Below are positions 36,096-48,990 of a DNA stretch of 64,000 nucleotides, in pieces. Source of the DNA: Saposhnikovia divaricata (Eukaryota > Streptophyta > Magnoliopsida > Apiales > Apiaceae); NCBI GenBank assembly GCA_036435485.1, contig CM071596.1, forward strand, positions 57,709,001-57,773,000, in the 5' to 3' direction. Each line of letters begins with the position of its first letter. Position 1 is the stretch's first letter. The notes beneath the pieces were generated by a model that had not been told where the DNA came from, ran no database searches, and saw only the letters and a list, made by a program, of their open reading frames with translations. A program made the position numbers and the translations under genes.

Positions 36096-36360
36096 GGTAT
36101 TAAAAATATAGTTCTTTAAATTTCCTCCTCAAACAAACATAGTATTAGAAATTTTAAAGGATAATAGTCCAATTCATACGTTATATCTCAAAACAAACAT
36201 GGGAAAGGAATAAATTTTTTAAATGATTAGTCCAATCCTAAACTTAATATTTCAAAACAAACATGGTATATTGGACTATTATTATACTAGCATTATTATC
36301 CCTGAATTATAATACCTCTAAACAAATATGGCCCTATAGTATTTGTTTTGTATTGCTATC

Positions 36361-36563
36361 ATCAATGTGTTAAAGAATGATAATGGAAGTTGGACAGAGT
36401 GATGGTGGTTTAGACTCGAAGCTCCTGTTGAATTGAACAGATCTTGTCAAGTCGAAGCAACTCCAAGAAACAAAAGTCAGCTGCCAAGAGCAAGAGCAAA
36501 AGAAAAGCACCCCTGGTTTAAAACACTGAAGTGATGGTAAGGGTAAAAAGAGTTCAAGAGATT
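36361..36563 (+). pseudogene. PDS5-like fragment B, terminal exon
   Basis: The flanking sequence (GTGTTAAAGAATGATAATGG, then CTCCTGTTGAATTGAACAG) matches the acceptor region of copy D at 53590-53658. The exon from 36440 reads VKSKQLQETK before frame changes, with CAAGAGCAAGAGCAAAAG and a final DGKGKK-like segment in shifted frames. The sequence is clearly the basic PDS5 tail exon but not open. It is separated from its upstream intron (18405-18590) by the nested transposons. Confidence 0.7.
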
Positions 36564-37020
36564 TTGTTGTAGTGTACATGTAATTGATTTATCCTTTTAT
36601 AAGGCAAAATTAGTTGGTGAGAGTTTGTTGTTATGAATTACAATAACATGTTTCTTTCTAAAAAGTAAACTATCATATATATTTTGATTGACTTATTATG
36701 TTGAAATTCTTTTATGGAGCATTTGTGTGTTATAAAAAATTATAGAGCCTAATATTTAGTAGAAGAGTTGGCTCTAAAATATTGTGAATTTATGTTTAAT
36801 TTTTGTGATGTGAAATGATAATATATGAAAAATGATAAAAAGTTATTTTTAATTTTTTATTAACAAAATAGCTTTTAATGAATGAAATAGTGTAAATATT
36901 AGACTGTTCATTTTACCAAAACAATATTAAATTTGCACGGCCAAGTGCTTTTATAAGAAAAATGTATGCATATACATATTTATTATGCCAAATGTAAAGA
37001 AAATTTTCCTAATATATTTA
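36564..37020. other. Noncoding 3' flank of PDS5 fragment B
   Basis: AT-rich sequence without recognised features. It resembles the 3' flanks of the other PDS5 copies in position only. Confidence 0.4.
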
Positions 37021-37024
37021 AAAA

Positions 37025-37680
37025 TGGGTGAAATCCCAAATTACCCATATTTTTAAATTGAAATCCCAAAATACCCAAACGCGCGAAGCTGTGTCCAAAA
37101 TATCCACTAATTACGCATCACAAGAATGCGTGATCAGAAAACACGCATTTGATCCATGCGTACACACGCTTTTAACAAATTCAATACTTATTGTACCCGC
37201 AAAACATGTATTAACCATTTGCGTAATCAAGAATACGCAATTACATCTTGCGTACCTAAAAAATTATACTATCTTAACTATTTAATTGATTAAGAATATA
37301 CATACAGCTTTTGCGTAGTGGAGGACTACGCATATTAAACATGCGTAGAACCAATAGTACATGTGTTTGTAACAATTTGTATGACAACTTACGTAAACAT
37401 ACTCTATATATTATGTGGGCCCATTTTTTGCACATGCTTTGTCAGTGTACAAAGTTGATTACTCACACATGCACTGCAACATCCTATCACTAAATTCGAA
37501 AACAAGGCAGAAAGCAACAGGGAAAGATACACACATGAGTGTAATGCGAGGGCAGTGGGTATTTTGGGCCATATATTTCGGGGTAGGTATTTTGGGGAAT
37601 GAATACTTGATTTATAGGTATTCTGGTCATTATTTCTTTAAAAATAGGAATTGTATATGTATATAATTTTAAGATTATTT
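37025..37680. repeat. Palindromic repeat with ACGCAT/ATGCGT motifs
   Basis: The left edge (GGTGAAATCCCAAATTACCC, CCCAAAATACCCAAAC) is inverted on the right (GGGTATTTTGGGCC near 37557, GGTATTTTGGGGAATG near 37584, ATAGGTATTCTGGTC near 37614). The interior carries many GCGTA/TACGC motifs (TTACGCATCACAAGAATGCG near 37111, TTTGCGTAATCAAGAATACG near 37218). Open frames crossing it are read as compositional. It shares its architecture with the element at 3406-3840. Confidence 0.6.
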
Positions 37681-38418
<738 letters not shown>

Positions 38419-38639
38419 TAAGGATCCAGGGAAAAATGGAAAATCTAGAGACCTTTATCTATACCTATACCGTTCATTACTAAAATATATAATTTGATTA
38501 TAATGATAAATTTGGATTGTGTTATTAATGATCAAATAAATATAAGGTAATTATCTTATCCAAATCATGTAATTACATTTAAGTTAATATTTAATAATGG
38601 TAACTGTATAATGACATTTAATTTAAGATATATTTTGAT

Positions 38640-41600
38640 TTCAAATAACGAAGATGAATGGGCTAGTGTCGAACATTCGTGCCCTAGGAGAAAAGGTGAG
38701 TGAGAGCTATGTGGTAAAGAAATTGCTTCATGCAGTTCCGTCGAAGTTTTTACAAATTGTCTCAACTATCGAGCAATTTGGTAATCTTGAGACGATGTTA
38801 GTAGAAGAAATAATTGGATCACCCAAGGCCCATGAGGGAAGGCTAAAGGGAAAATTTGGACAATCTGGAACTAAAGGAGATCAACTGATGTTGACAGACG
38901 ATGAATGGTTGAAAAGAGAGAAAGATGAAGGGAAACTTCTGTTTATTAAAGAAGAATGGAGAAACCGATCTACCCGAGGAGGATTTGAGAGGTCAACAAA
39001 CCTAAGGGAACGTTGGGGATGAGACCAAAGTCGTGTAAGGTGCTACAATTGCCAAAACTTTGGCCACTACGCAGGCGAGTGTCGAAAGCCAAAGAGAGAG
39101 AGAGAACAGAGAATAGAGGCGAATTTGTCACAGATTGGTGTTGATGGCGACGAACCACATTACTTTTAGCTGAAAGTGGAGAAGAAAGAAAGGAGGGAAT
39201 GATTCTATTGAATGAGAAGAATATGGTAACAGAATTGAAGAAAGTTAAGAATGACAGTGATGACACAAGTATTTGGTATCTTGATAATGTGGCAAGTAAC
39301 CATATGACAGGGCAACGGAGAAAATTTTGAAATCTGGATAAGAATGTAACTTGGGAAGTACGCTTCGAAGATGGCTACGGTGGTAATCAAGGGGAAAGGA
39401 TCCATAAAACTGAGTTGCAAGAATGGTGAAATACGATATTTACGTGAGGTATATTATATCCATTCTCCTTGCAATAATAATATAAGTTTTGGGCAATTGT
39501 TAGAGGAGGAAAATAAAGTAATCTTGGAGGGAGAATACTTGTGAGTTCATGATACACAAGGAAAGTTACTAATGAAGGTAAAGCGTACTGCAAACAGATT
39601 GTACAAAATTAAAATTGAAGAAAGTAGTCATATTTACTTCCTGTCAAAAGTTGAGAAAGATTAATGGCTATGGCATTCACGCCAAGGTTATGTGAACTTC
39701 GCTGCGTTGACACTCATGGCCAAGAAAGAAATGATTTATGGTCTACCCAAATTAATTCAGCTAAAGAAGATGTGTGAAGGCTGTCTGATGTCTAAACAAA
39801 CTCGAAATCCTTTCCCTACTCAAGCAAACTTCATTGCCAAAGCTGTTCTTGAGTTGATACATGGAGACATATGTGGCCCGTTTAATCCACCGACCCCAGC
39901 AGGTAACAAGTTCTTCTTGCTATTAGTAGATGATTGTAGTCGGTATATGTAGGTTTATATGTTGAGATCAAAAGATGAAGCGTTTGAGGTTTTGAAAAGG
40001 TTCAGAATGTTGGTCGAGAAAAATTCTAAAACAAAGATACAGGTACTGAGAACTGACCGTGGTGGAGAATTTTGTTCCAAGAATTTTAAGAATTATTGTG
40101 AAGAGGCTGGATTTCAAAGGCACAATACATCACCTTATTTGCCACAACCGAACCGAGTAGTCAAACGTCGAAACATAACGGTTGTGGCAATGGTAAGAAG
40201 CTTTCTTAAGGAAAAGAAAATTCCCTCTATGTTTTGGGGAGAAGCTGTGAGACATTTAGTATACATCTTAAATATGCTACCTATACGAGCAATTATGGGA
40301 AAGACTTCTTATGAAGCTTGGAAAGGAAAAAAGCCTCACCTTCAACATGTCAAGCAATTTGGCTGCATTGCTCACATGGAGGTGCCAGGGATTCAAACGA
40401 AGAAATTGGATGATCGTAGCAGGACTGTAGTGTACTTGGGCAGTGAACCAAGAACAAAAGCTCACCGATTAGTTGATCCAAAAGATGGGGCAATTCTTGT
40501 GAGTCGAGATGTTGTGTTCGAAGAAACCAAGAGTTGGCCGTGGGAATTGCCAACACAAGTAGGCGTGCATAATTCTAGTATGCTCACACTAGATGGAATG
40601 ACATTTGATGAACCTGAAGCAAGTGAGTCAACTACGAATTCTGCGGAAGAAACAACACCTGTACGCTCAACATCTGGCTCTAGTTCTATTGTTGGTGATT
40701 CTGGTTCTAGCTCTAGAAGTTATGAGAATTCTTCGTCGAGAGGAAGAGATGCAGAGTCAATTACTAGTGCAGAGTCAACTACTAGTGGTCCAAAAAGATT
40801 GAGACTTCTTAATGATATATATAATGAGGCACCAGAAGTTGATGATGACAGTTGATGAACCAAATTCGTATAACCAAGCTGCAACAGAAGTTAAGTGGAA
40901 AGAGGCAATAAGGATTGAAATTGATGCAATTGAGCAGAATAACACATGGCAGTTAACTGAGTTACCTCCTGCCCACAAGGCAATCGGTCTAAAGTGGGTC
41001 TTTAAGCTAAAGAAAGTCATTGATGGAAGGATTGTAAAGCATAAGGCACGCTTAGTCGTTAAAGGATATATGCAGCAACGTGGGATTGACTATGAAGAGG
41101 TGTTTGCACCTATCACATGACTCGAAACTATAAGGCTGCTTCTTGCATTAGCTACGAAAAACACCTGGGAGGTCCATCACCTTGACGTCAAATCTACGTT
41201 CCTAAATGGGGAATTAAACTGTAAGGTTTACGTAGTGCAACCCGAGGGTTTTGTGAAGTAGGGATAAGAATACAAAGTCTATAAGTTGAACAAAGCCTTG
41301 TATGGGCTACGTCAAGCATCTAGAGCTTGGTATGCTCTTTTGAACAAGTGTTTGGAAGAGTTTGGATTCGAGAAATGCCCTTATGAGCATGATGTATATA
41401 CGAGAAGAGAAGGAGGGGAAGTGTTAGTCGTTGCAGTCTACATGGATGACCTTTTGGTTACGGGAACAAGCCTTGCAAACATAACTAAGTTTGAAGGGGA
41501 GATGAGGATTGTCTTCGGCATGAGTGATCTAGGGAAGTTGTCATATTACCAGGGTATGGAGGCTGATCAGAAGGATGGATATATTGAACTTAGGCAATCA

Positions 41601-42409
41601 GTATATGCAAAGAAGGTGATAGAAAAGGAAGGAATGATAGGGTGCAACCCAGTAAAATATCCCACAGAACCTATGGAGAAGCTAGGCAAAGATGAAGGTG
41701 GGAAAGCAGTCAATCTAACACTGTTTAAGTCTATGGTTGGAGGTCTCAGGTAACTTGTATTCACGAGGCCTGATATAGCATATTCTATTGGTGTAGTAAT
41801 CAGATTCATGGATAGGCCCACAGAAATGCATCTAGCTGCTGTTAAAAGGATTCTTCGTTATGTGAATGGAACATTCGAGTTTGGCTTAACTTACACTAAA
41901 GGAGAAGGAAATTATCTATTGACAGGCTACTCGGACAGTGATTTTGTAGGTAATGTGGATGATAGGAAGTCCACCGGAGGAATGGCATTTTACTTAAACG
42001 AGAATCTCATTACTTGGGTGTCCCAGAAACAAAAATGTGTTGCACTGTCTTTGTGCGAATCTGAGTTTATGGCAGCGACAGCTGCTGCCTGCCAAGGGAT
42101 TTGGCTTTACAAGCTTCTGAGACAAATAACAGATATAAAGGATGGTCCGGTTGTGCTCTACATTGACAATAAGTTTGCTATAGACTTAGCCAAAAACCCG
42201 GTGTTCCACAGAAGGAGCAAACACATAGATATCCGTTACCATTTTATACGTGAATGTGTAGAACGAGGTGAGATAGTTCTCAAGCACAAAAACATTAATG
42301 AACAGCGAGCTGATGTGTTAACAAAAGCATTGTGCAGAGCTAAGTTTGAAGGAATACGTGAATTACTGGGTGTGAAGAATCTGCAACCGAGTTTAGATTA
42401 GGGGGAGCT
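38640..42409 (+). pseudogene. Ty1/copia retrotransposon B, gag-pol, 5' truncated and mutated
   Basis: Gag starts mid-protein (VSNIRALGEKVSESYVVKKL; 38654-39022). The CCHC knuckle CYNCQNFGHYAGEC follows at about 39040-39081, a protease-like IWYLDNVASNHMTG at 39272-39312, and integrase at about 39760-40480 (CEGCLMSKQTRNPF, HGDICGPF, LRTDRGGEFCSKNF, SPYLPQPNRVVKRRN). RT spans about 40890-41750 (WVFKLKKVIDGRIVKHKARL, LDVKSTFLNGEL, YMDDLLVTG with the catalytic DD) and RNase H about 41808-42401 (YSDSDFVGNVDDRKSTGG, ALSLCESEFMAATAA). In-frame stops occur near 39020, 39950, 41118, 41260 and 41750. No 5' LTR or primer-binding site was found. It lies between the PDS5 fragment B and copy C. Confidence 0.93.
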
Positions 42410-42746
42410 TGTTCGAGTTTAATCTAAACTCAGTATTATTTATTTATTGTTTTATTTCCTCAGCTAAATAAATTGTTGTTATAATCGCAGCAAGACTAGG
42501 TTGTTTCTGTTTTCGTATTTGTAGGAGGTATGCAGTTGTGGAGAAAGGATAAGAGTCCTGGTTTATCTACTCCACCTCTGTAGCTTATTAGTTGAGTTTG
42601 TTTTCCCACGCCTCTATCTTAAGAGAGTATTTTCGTTCTTTGTAAGCAGTAGTTCAGAAATACAAAATTGAGTTAGTCTCAAAGTAAGTGTTATTTCTTT
42701 TCTGTAAGTACACATACACATACATATTGCTTCTGGTTCCTACACA
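42410..42746 (+). mobile_element. 3' LTR of copia B
   Basis: Starts TGTTCGAGTTTAATC directly after a polypurine tract (AGGGGGAGC at 42400-42408) and ends near CCTACACA at 42746, about 337 bp. The length and TG...CA ends suit copia. No matching 5' LTR is present, so the right edge is estimated from the CA dinucleotide alone. Confidence 0.6.
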
Positions 42747-43923
42747 ATTAAAAGAAATGATTTTAAATTGATAGTAAATCATTTGGAAAAAACTGATGTT
42801 ATGAAATTCCAAAATTGAACATTGATTCAATTTTAGTAACCGACAATTGATTCAATTTAAGTTTAATTTTTCCAAGTCAACAATTACTAGATGCGTGTTC
42901 AGTTGTGATGAAGGCATTGGTTGAAGAGCCTCTTCTGAAACACTTTGACAACGATGTTAAAGTATTTCTAGCAGCATGTTTGTGTGAGGTAGCAAGAATT
43001 ATGGCACCGAAGTCACCGTACGAAGACCCTGAGATGAACGTATTGGACTAAAAAAAGAAGATTCTGTACTGGATTATATTGTGTGTTTAATGTAAATCTT
43101 TTTTATATGATATGCAGGAATTTTTTCGACTAATTTTGTCATCCTTCAAGGACTTATACGACATGTTTAGTAGATCTTACAACAAGCGAATCTCAATTTT
43201 CAACAATGTAGCTGGATTCAGGTCACCAGTTCTCATGCTAGATCTCGAATGTGACTCTCTCATTGTTGAGATGTTTCAAAACTTACTGGGCTCAATAAGG
43301 TACCACATTCTCTATCTAAGTTACTAGACTTAAACATCCTACACAGACAACCTTACATTTCTCTTATATATTGCTTTTATATCTCGTACAATGTTTATGC
43401 TACAAATGTCGTAAGCGAGATGCCAAAAAATGTAGAAAAATAGGCCCCTAGTGAATTATGTGTTCATTGTATCCTTTCTTGAAAAGTTAATGATTATCTT
43501 TGACTAAATTTACAGGGATTATCATCCAGAAAGTATTTTCACATACATGGAGTCAATTATGACTCTTGTAATTGAAGAGAGTGATGGAGCTTCGCTAGAG
43601 TTATTGACCCCCATACTAGGTGTTTTAAAGAAAGACAATGAGGTAACATATAATTTAGTGGGTTGGATGTGTTGTACTCCTTACTTTGATGAAGTTGCAT
43701 GACTAGCCTCTATGGTTTTATTAGGACCCTCCAATTATTTCCCGAAAGTTGGGAGAGAAAGTGTTGGAAAGATGCGCAAGTAAGGTCAAACCTTACCTTT
43801 TACAAGCAGTAAAATTCTTAGGTAGGCCTATATCTCAGTACAGCGCCATTGTTGCCCACATATGTGAAGAAGCTGGTGTGGTCAAGCATCATGATGACGA
43901 CGATTGGTCCATAAATAAACTGG

Positions 43924-44500
43924 CACTACAAGACAAGAGCAATCAGACAACACTATTCAGACAACGCTCGGACGAAAAATCATTGTTTGGAATTAGGAGA
44001 CAACAGTTTTTTTGTAACTTCAGAAAAGTATTGTCTAATCTAGGTACCCTACAACGGTTTATAAAACGTTGTCTAGTAAATTGATTCAGACAACGGCTTT
44101 AAACTGTGGTGTTGTAAAGACGAGTAAGTTTGCACAACTGTTTTCACGAACATTGTCTAATCTGTTTTGAGACAACATTTATAAACTGTTGTATGATTCA
44201 CACAACTGTTTTCATATACCATTGTGTCATTACAATTCACACAACAGAATAATTAATCGTTGTTAAATTATGTTTTGATGAGACAACAGTTTTTATGAAA
44301 CCGTTGTCTACACTACAAAAAATTTTAAATAGAATTTGGTGGGAAATAATGAAATATTTGGTGGGAATAATGAAATAATTTGAATTGAATTTGGTGGGAA
44401 ATAATGAAAATAATTAGACAACGATTTTCTTATAAAAAATGTTGTGTTATATTAAGCACAACAGCAGTTTTTCATAAAAAAAACCGTTGTTTAATGTTCT
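43924..44500. repeat. CACTA-3 left subterminal repeats
   Basis: Many copies of AGACAACG/CGTTGTCT-type motifs (near 43941, 43953, 43999, 44055, 44090, 44160, 44415) in both orientations, often as near-palindromic pairs. Two GAATTTGGTGGGAAATAATG units at about 44334 and 44389 form a small tandem repeat. Confidence 0.8.
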
Positions 44501-46690
44501 TGCATGATATTTTAATGGTCAACTATCAAAATACTTCTTGGTCAAACTAGTATAATTTTCGAATAATATTTTTTTTAAATTTTTTTGGACGATCCAACCG
44601 TACAGATGATGTCATATACTAATTTTAGAGATATGTACAAAAAGTTAGAAAAAAGATCATTCTTGTACGTGTTTATAATATAAATCCGCCAAAAGTACTA
44701 CTCCCTCTAACTAATGTCGTACCGATTGAACATGATCTATTTTTTTAATATTTTTTTCGATGATCCAACCGTACGAATGATGTTATATACTAATTTTAGT
44801 GATGTGTACAATTAATTAAAAAAAAATGAATCATTCTTGTATGATATTTTAGTGGTCAACTATCAAAGTATTGCTTGGTCAAACTAGTATAATTTTCGAA
44901 TAATATTTTTTTAAATTTTTTTTGGACGATCCAATCGTACGGATGATGTTATATACTGATTTTAATGATGTGTACTACAAATTAGTAAAAAAACAAAACA
45001 TTCTTGTATGTGTTTATAATATAAATACGCCAAAAGTACTACTCCCTCTAACTAGTGTCGTACCGATTGAACATGACCTATTTTTTAAATTTTTTTAGGA
45101 CTATCCAACCGTATGAATGATGTTATATACTGATTTTAGTGATGTGTATAAAAAATTAGAAAAAAATGAATCATTCTTGTATGATATTTTAAAGGTCAAC
45201 TATCAAAGTATTGCTTGGTCAAACTAGTATAATTTTCGAATTATATTTTTTTTAAAATGTCTTTTGGATGATCCAATCGTACGGATGATGTTATATACTA
45301 ATTTTAGTGATGTGTACAAAAAGTTAGAAAACAAATCATTCCTGTATGTGTTTATAATATAAATCCACCAAAATAACTACTTCCTCTAACTAGTGTCGTA
45401 CCAATTGAACTTGATCTATTTTTTTTTAATTTTTTTTCAACAATCCAACCATACGAATGATGCTATATACTGATTTTAGTGATGTGTACAAAAAATTAGA
45501 AAAAAACGAATCATTCTTGTATGATATTTTAATGGTCAACTATCAAAGTACTCCTTGGTCAATCTAGTATAATTTTCGAATAATATTTTTTTTATTTTAT
45601 TGGACGATCCAATCGTACGGATGATGTTATAAAATGATTTTAGTGATGTGTACAAAAAGTAAAAAAAAAAATCATTCTTGTATGTGTTTATAATATAAAT
45701 CCGCCAAAAGTACTATTCCCTCTAACTAGTGTCGTACCGATTGAACATGATCCATTTTTTAAAATTTTTTTCAACTATCCAACCATACGAATGATGTTAT
45801 ATACTGATTTTAATGATGTGTACAAAAATTAGAAAAAAATGAATCATTCTTGTATGATATTTTAAAGGTCAACTATCAAAGTATTGCTTGGTCAAACTAG
45901 TATAATTTTCGAATTATATTTTTTTTTTAAAATTTCTTCTGGATGATCCAATCATATGGATGATGTTATATACTAATTTTAGTGATGTGTACAAAAAGTT
46001 AGAAAAAAAATCATTCTTGTATGTGTTTATAATATAAATCCGCCAAAAGAACTACTTCCTCTAACTAATGTCGTACCAATTGAACATGATCTATTTTTTT
46101 AATTTTTTTTCGACGATCCAACCATACGAATAATGTTATATATTGATTTTAGTGATGTGTACAAAAAATTAGAAAAAAACGAATCATTCTTGTATGATAT
46201 TTTAATGGTCAACTATCAAAGTACTCCTTGGTCAAACTAGTATAATTTTCGAATTATATTTTTTTTTAAAATTTCTTTTGGATGATCCAATCTTACGGAT
46301 GATGTTATATACTAATTTTAGTGATGTGTACAAAAAGTTAGAAAAAAAATCATTCTTGTATTTGTTTATAATATAAATCCGTCAAAAGTACTACTCCCTC
46401 TAACTAGTGTCGTACCGATTGAACATGATCTATTTTTTAAAATTTTTTTTGACGATCCAACCGTACGAATGATGTTATATACTGATTTTAGTGACGTGTA
46501 CAAAAAATTAGAAAAAAGCGAATCATTCTTGTATGATATTTTAATGGTCAACTATCAAAGTACTCCTTGGTCAAACTAGTATAATTTTCGAATAATATTT
46601 TTTTAAAATTTTTTTGATGATCCAACCGTACATATGTTTATATTTAATGATTTTAGTGATGTGCACAAAAAATTAAGAATTTTCAAATTT
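44500..46690. repeat. Tandem array of ~338-bp dimers (~169-bp half units) in CACTA-3
   Basis: The string GGTCAACTATCAAA recurs at about 44516, 44853, 45194, 45534, 45868, 46207 and 46547 (spacing 334-341 bp). The motif GATCCAACCGTAC or close variants recurs about every 169 bp, roughly thirteen times from 44589 to 46620. Each 338-bp unit therefore holds two diverged halves: one with CTTGGTCAAACTAGTATAAT, the other with CTCTAACTAGTGTCGTACCG. Short open frames inside are artefacts. Confidence 0.9.
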
Positions 46691-47250
46691 ATCTTATATG
46701 AGTTTATAATATAAATCTTCAAAATTGAATAATTATTAGCTTTTAGAACTAATTAATATTAACAAAAATTGGTTTGACTTTTGAGGAACCAAAAAAAATA
46801 ATTTTTATTAAAATTTTAAATCTACCAAATTAACAAATAATTAAAATTTTTTAAATATTAAATATATTTTATATAATTTTATTTCCTCCCAAATTATTTT
46901 AATCAAGCCAAAATTTATTTGATGTATTCTTATTTCCCCCTCAACCAATAATTCATTTCCCCCCTTAATGAAAATTTCATTTTCCCTTCTACTTCCCTTT
47001 TTTTTCAGCAGCCGCTCATCTCTTGTTCTCTAACAAACCCAAACATCCACAACTTACAACTTACTTCTCTCACAGAATACACACAAAACTTATATCTCTC
47101 CCACAAAACCTGATGTGTCCGCAATAATCGCTCTGTCTTACTCTCTATCTTGCAAGCGTCAAAGCTTTTTCTCATTCACTTGATTTAGGGTTCGATTGGT
47201 GGTTTGATTTAAGTTGGTGCTTCTTGGATTTGGCTTCAATTAGGGATTTT
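46691..47250 (+). promoter_or_regulatory. Putative leader of captured genes in CACTA-3
   Basis: AT-rich sequence followed from about 46985 by a pyrimidine-rich stretch with CTCTC motifs and leader-like sequence (GATTTAGGGTTCGATTGG near 47180), typical of plant 5' UTRs. No coding region. It precedes + strand captured exons, so it could supply a promoter. Inference. Confidence 0.35.
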
Positions 47251-47344
47251 CTTGAATTTGAGTTTCGATTTCAGGTTATATACTCTCACTTCGATTTGTA
47301 ATTTGTATGATTCTTTGATTTATATTCTCTCACTTCGATGTGTT

Positions 47345-47640
47345 TATTACTCAAATAGATCTTACTGGAGAAGTTTTGAAAGGGCCTTCATTGCGGAAAG
47401 TTCTGTTAGAGAAGCAAAAAGTCGAGCAGCCATGGCTGTAATTGTGGGGATTAGTAAACCTTACACACTTTGGGGTAAGGACAGAGTTATATCAATGCCT
47501 AGATCGGTATTTGGTTGCAAATATTATCTCTACTTTGCTTATAAAATAAAAGAATGTTTTTCCAGGGGTTGGGCTTCTCTTGCTAAGTACTGTGCAAAGA
47601 ACATGCCTATCACTACTGAAGTCCTGGCCTTCCATATTTG
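47345..47640 (+). pseudogene. Unidentified captured coding segment in CACTA-3
   Basis: An open + frame reading SYWRSFERAFIAESSVREAK, then AAMAVIVGISKPYTLWGKDR and SVFGCKYYLYFAYKIKECFS, GWASLAKYCAKNMPITTEVL. The composition and a mixed aliphatic/aromatic pattern look like part of a real globular protein, and it ends shortly after a possible splice edge. I could not place it in a family. It may be an exon of a third parent gene or a diverged part of a captured one. Confidence 0.45.
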
Positions 47641-47879
47641 ATCCGTTTTTGCTATTCTATCAGGTCTTGATTTCTAGTAATAAAGTTACTTATCTCTCTA
47701 TATTTTTTAATAACTTCCATCAAATTACTTATCTCTCTCATAATTTGGTGCAGAACTCCTGTGCTAGAAATAATTTTGGATGAGCTTTCTTACAATAGAG
47801 ATGTGCTGTCCCCTTTCCCTGACCAAAGACCTGCTCATTATCTTTCTTTTAAATGATAATGTAATTTATTCTGCGTAGA

Positions 47880-48509
47880 TGCTTCTGTGGTAGGTATTCT
47901 GTACATTGGAAAAGCCCATAAAATGGGCTTCTTGATGACCCCTTATACTTTTAACAAAGATACATCTGATGCAATGGCTAAAGCTGGTGCCTCTATCATA
48001 GCTGCTCACATGGGTTTAACAACATACGGGTCAATTGGTGCAAAAACATCAATCTCACTAGAGGAAAGTGTATCTTCCTAACACTATTGTGCTTTTCCAC
48101 GAAGGTTCGTCTCTAGAACCTTTTTGACGTGATAAACTAATATTCTATCCTTTCTTCTATGAAGTCTTTACTTGTGTATATATTATCATTGATCAGTGCA
48201 TGAGCTTTATCAGTATATATTTTTGGGGTAAATATTATGTCAGATTGCATTAATACTTGAGTAGTATATAAGCATTATTATCAAGAGCATGTTTAGTATC
48301 CATCTTTGCTAGTTCATGCAGCTTAGCTTATAACAGAAGTCTTTTGTGGTTTACAGGTCCTATTTTTGGTCCTGAAGAAGCAGAGTTCATACTGAAAAGA
48401 ACCAATGGAGTTCATGGATTTTATGGTGCATCAAGTTTAGAGAGGCTACCAGTTGAGCAAGCTATAGAAGCCACTGTTCAAAAATATAAAGCAATTTCTG
48501 TGAAGTGAT
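47880..48509 (+). pseudogene. Captured C-terminus of Tm-1-like / UPF0261 TIM-barrel protein
   Basis: Exon 1 (about 47880-48105) reads AHKMGFLMTPYTFNKDTSDA and AGASIIAAHMGLTTYGSIGA, then KTSISLEESV, where a stop and frame change follow before TIVLFHEG. After an intron with an AG acceptor at 48356, exon 2 (48357-48509) reads FGPEEAEFILKRTNGVHGFY and ASSLERLPVEQAIEATVQKY, ending at TGA. This is the end of the C-terminal phosphoenolpyruvate-hydrolase-like TIM-barrel domain of plant Tm-1-like proteins (in tomato a relative confers tobamovirus resistance). Only about the last 120 residues are present, with one lesion, so no function is expected. Confidence 0.85.
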
Positions 48510-48685
48510 TTTTCCAAGCATTTCTGCTCAGAGATTTCCATATGTATGTTCATCACCACTTCATGATTCTCATGTTCATCTTGGTTTATAGTTTTGGGTT
48601 CAGGTATGTTATATAAGTTTCTATTTACTCTTTTATATCATTTCACCGCTGCCTCCCTATTATCTATACGTATCTTGCTCTAGCA

Positions 48686-48990
48686 TGGGTGGTGTTTGGC
48701 ATCCAGAATGTTTCCGCTGTCATAGTTGTAATGTACCAATACTGATTATGAGGTATAACACTTATAAATTCAAGTACTTATCGGGGATTTCTAGTTTTTT
48801 TATTCATAAAACCAGATATAATTATGGGATAAATTTACGCCAAAGTTGAATTGAAACTGAAATTTTCTTTCTATTACTACAGTTTTCCTAGTACCTCTGG
48901 TATTCAAAATTTCTCTTATTGTAGGACCATCATTACATGCCTGAGACTAGAGGTCTTTGCCTGTCAGGAGAACAAACCATCAGCATTGTA
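48686..48990 (+). pseudogene. Captured exons of a DA1/DAR-type LIM-domain peptidase
   Basis: The segment near 48690-48750 reads VWHPECFRCHSCNVPI, then a TDYE-like end in a shifted frame at a GT donor, matching the first LIM finger of DA1-family ubiquitin-dependent peptidases (WHPECFRC...PITDYE). A second exon at 48925-48990 reads HHYMPETRGLCLSGEQTISI, matching the family's conserved YHMPETRGLCLSEEQ segment upstream of the peptidase domain. The intervening exons and the HEMMH-type zinc site are absent. A one-base deletion breaks the first exon. These are relics of capture by the transposon. Confidence 0.8.

Larger units (their letters stand above)
18592..36335. mobile_element. MITE-like element interrupted by the hAT nest
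   Basis: The left edge GGCCATGTTTGTTTCATAGG (18593-18612) and the right edge near 36315-36335 (AAACAAATATGGCCC) are inverted relatives. Inside the right part, CAAACAAACATGG-type sequence recurs. Subtracting the hAT element leaves about 275 bp. This fits a Tourist/Harbinger-type MITE, but no clean target-site duplication was resolved. Confidence 0.45.

Noticed and set aside
40277..40556. Minus-strand ORFs over the copia integrase/RT region
   Set aside because: They are antisense shadows of the recognised copia polyprotein.
38640..42746. Active copia retrotransposon
   Set aside because: It lacks a 5' LTR and the start of gag, and has several in-frame stops.
44331..44345. Second CACTA terminus CACTACAAAAAATTTT as start of a nested element
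   Set aside because: No matching opposite end or duplication was found, so it is mentioned only within CACTA-3.
44500..46690. Centromeric satellite
   Set aside because: The array has nucleosome-like periodicity but is only ~2.2 kb and lies within a transposon with exact ends, so centromeric identity is not supported.
47880..48509. A functional Tm-1-like virus-resistance gene
   Set aside because: Only the C-terminal part is present, it contains a stop and frame change, and it lies inside a CACTA element with other gene fragments.
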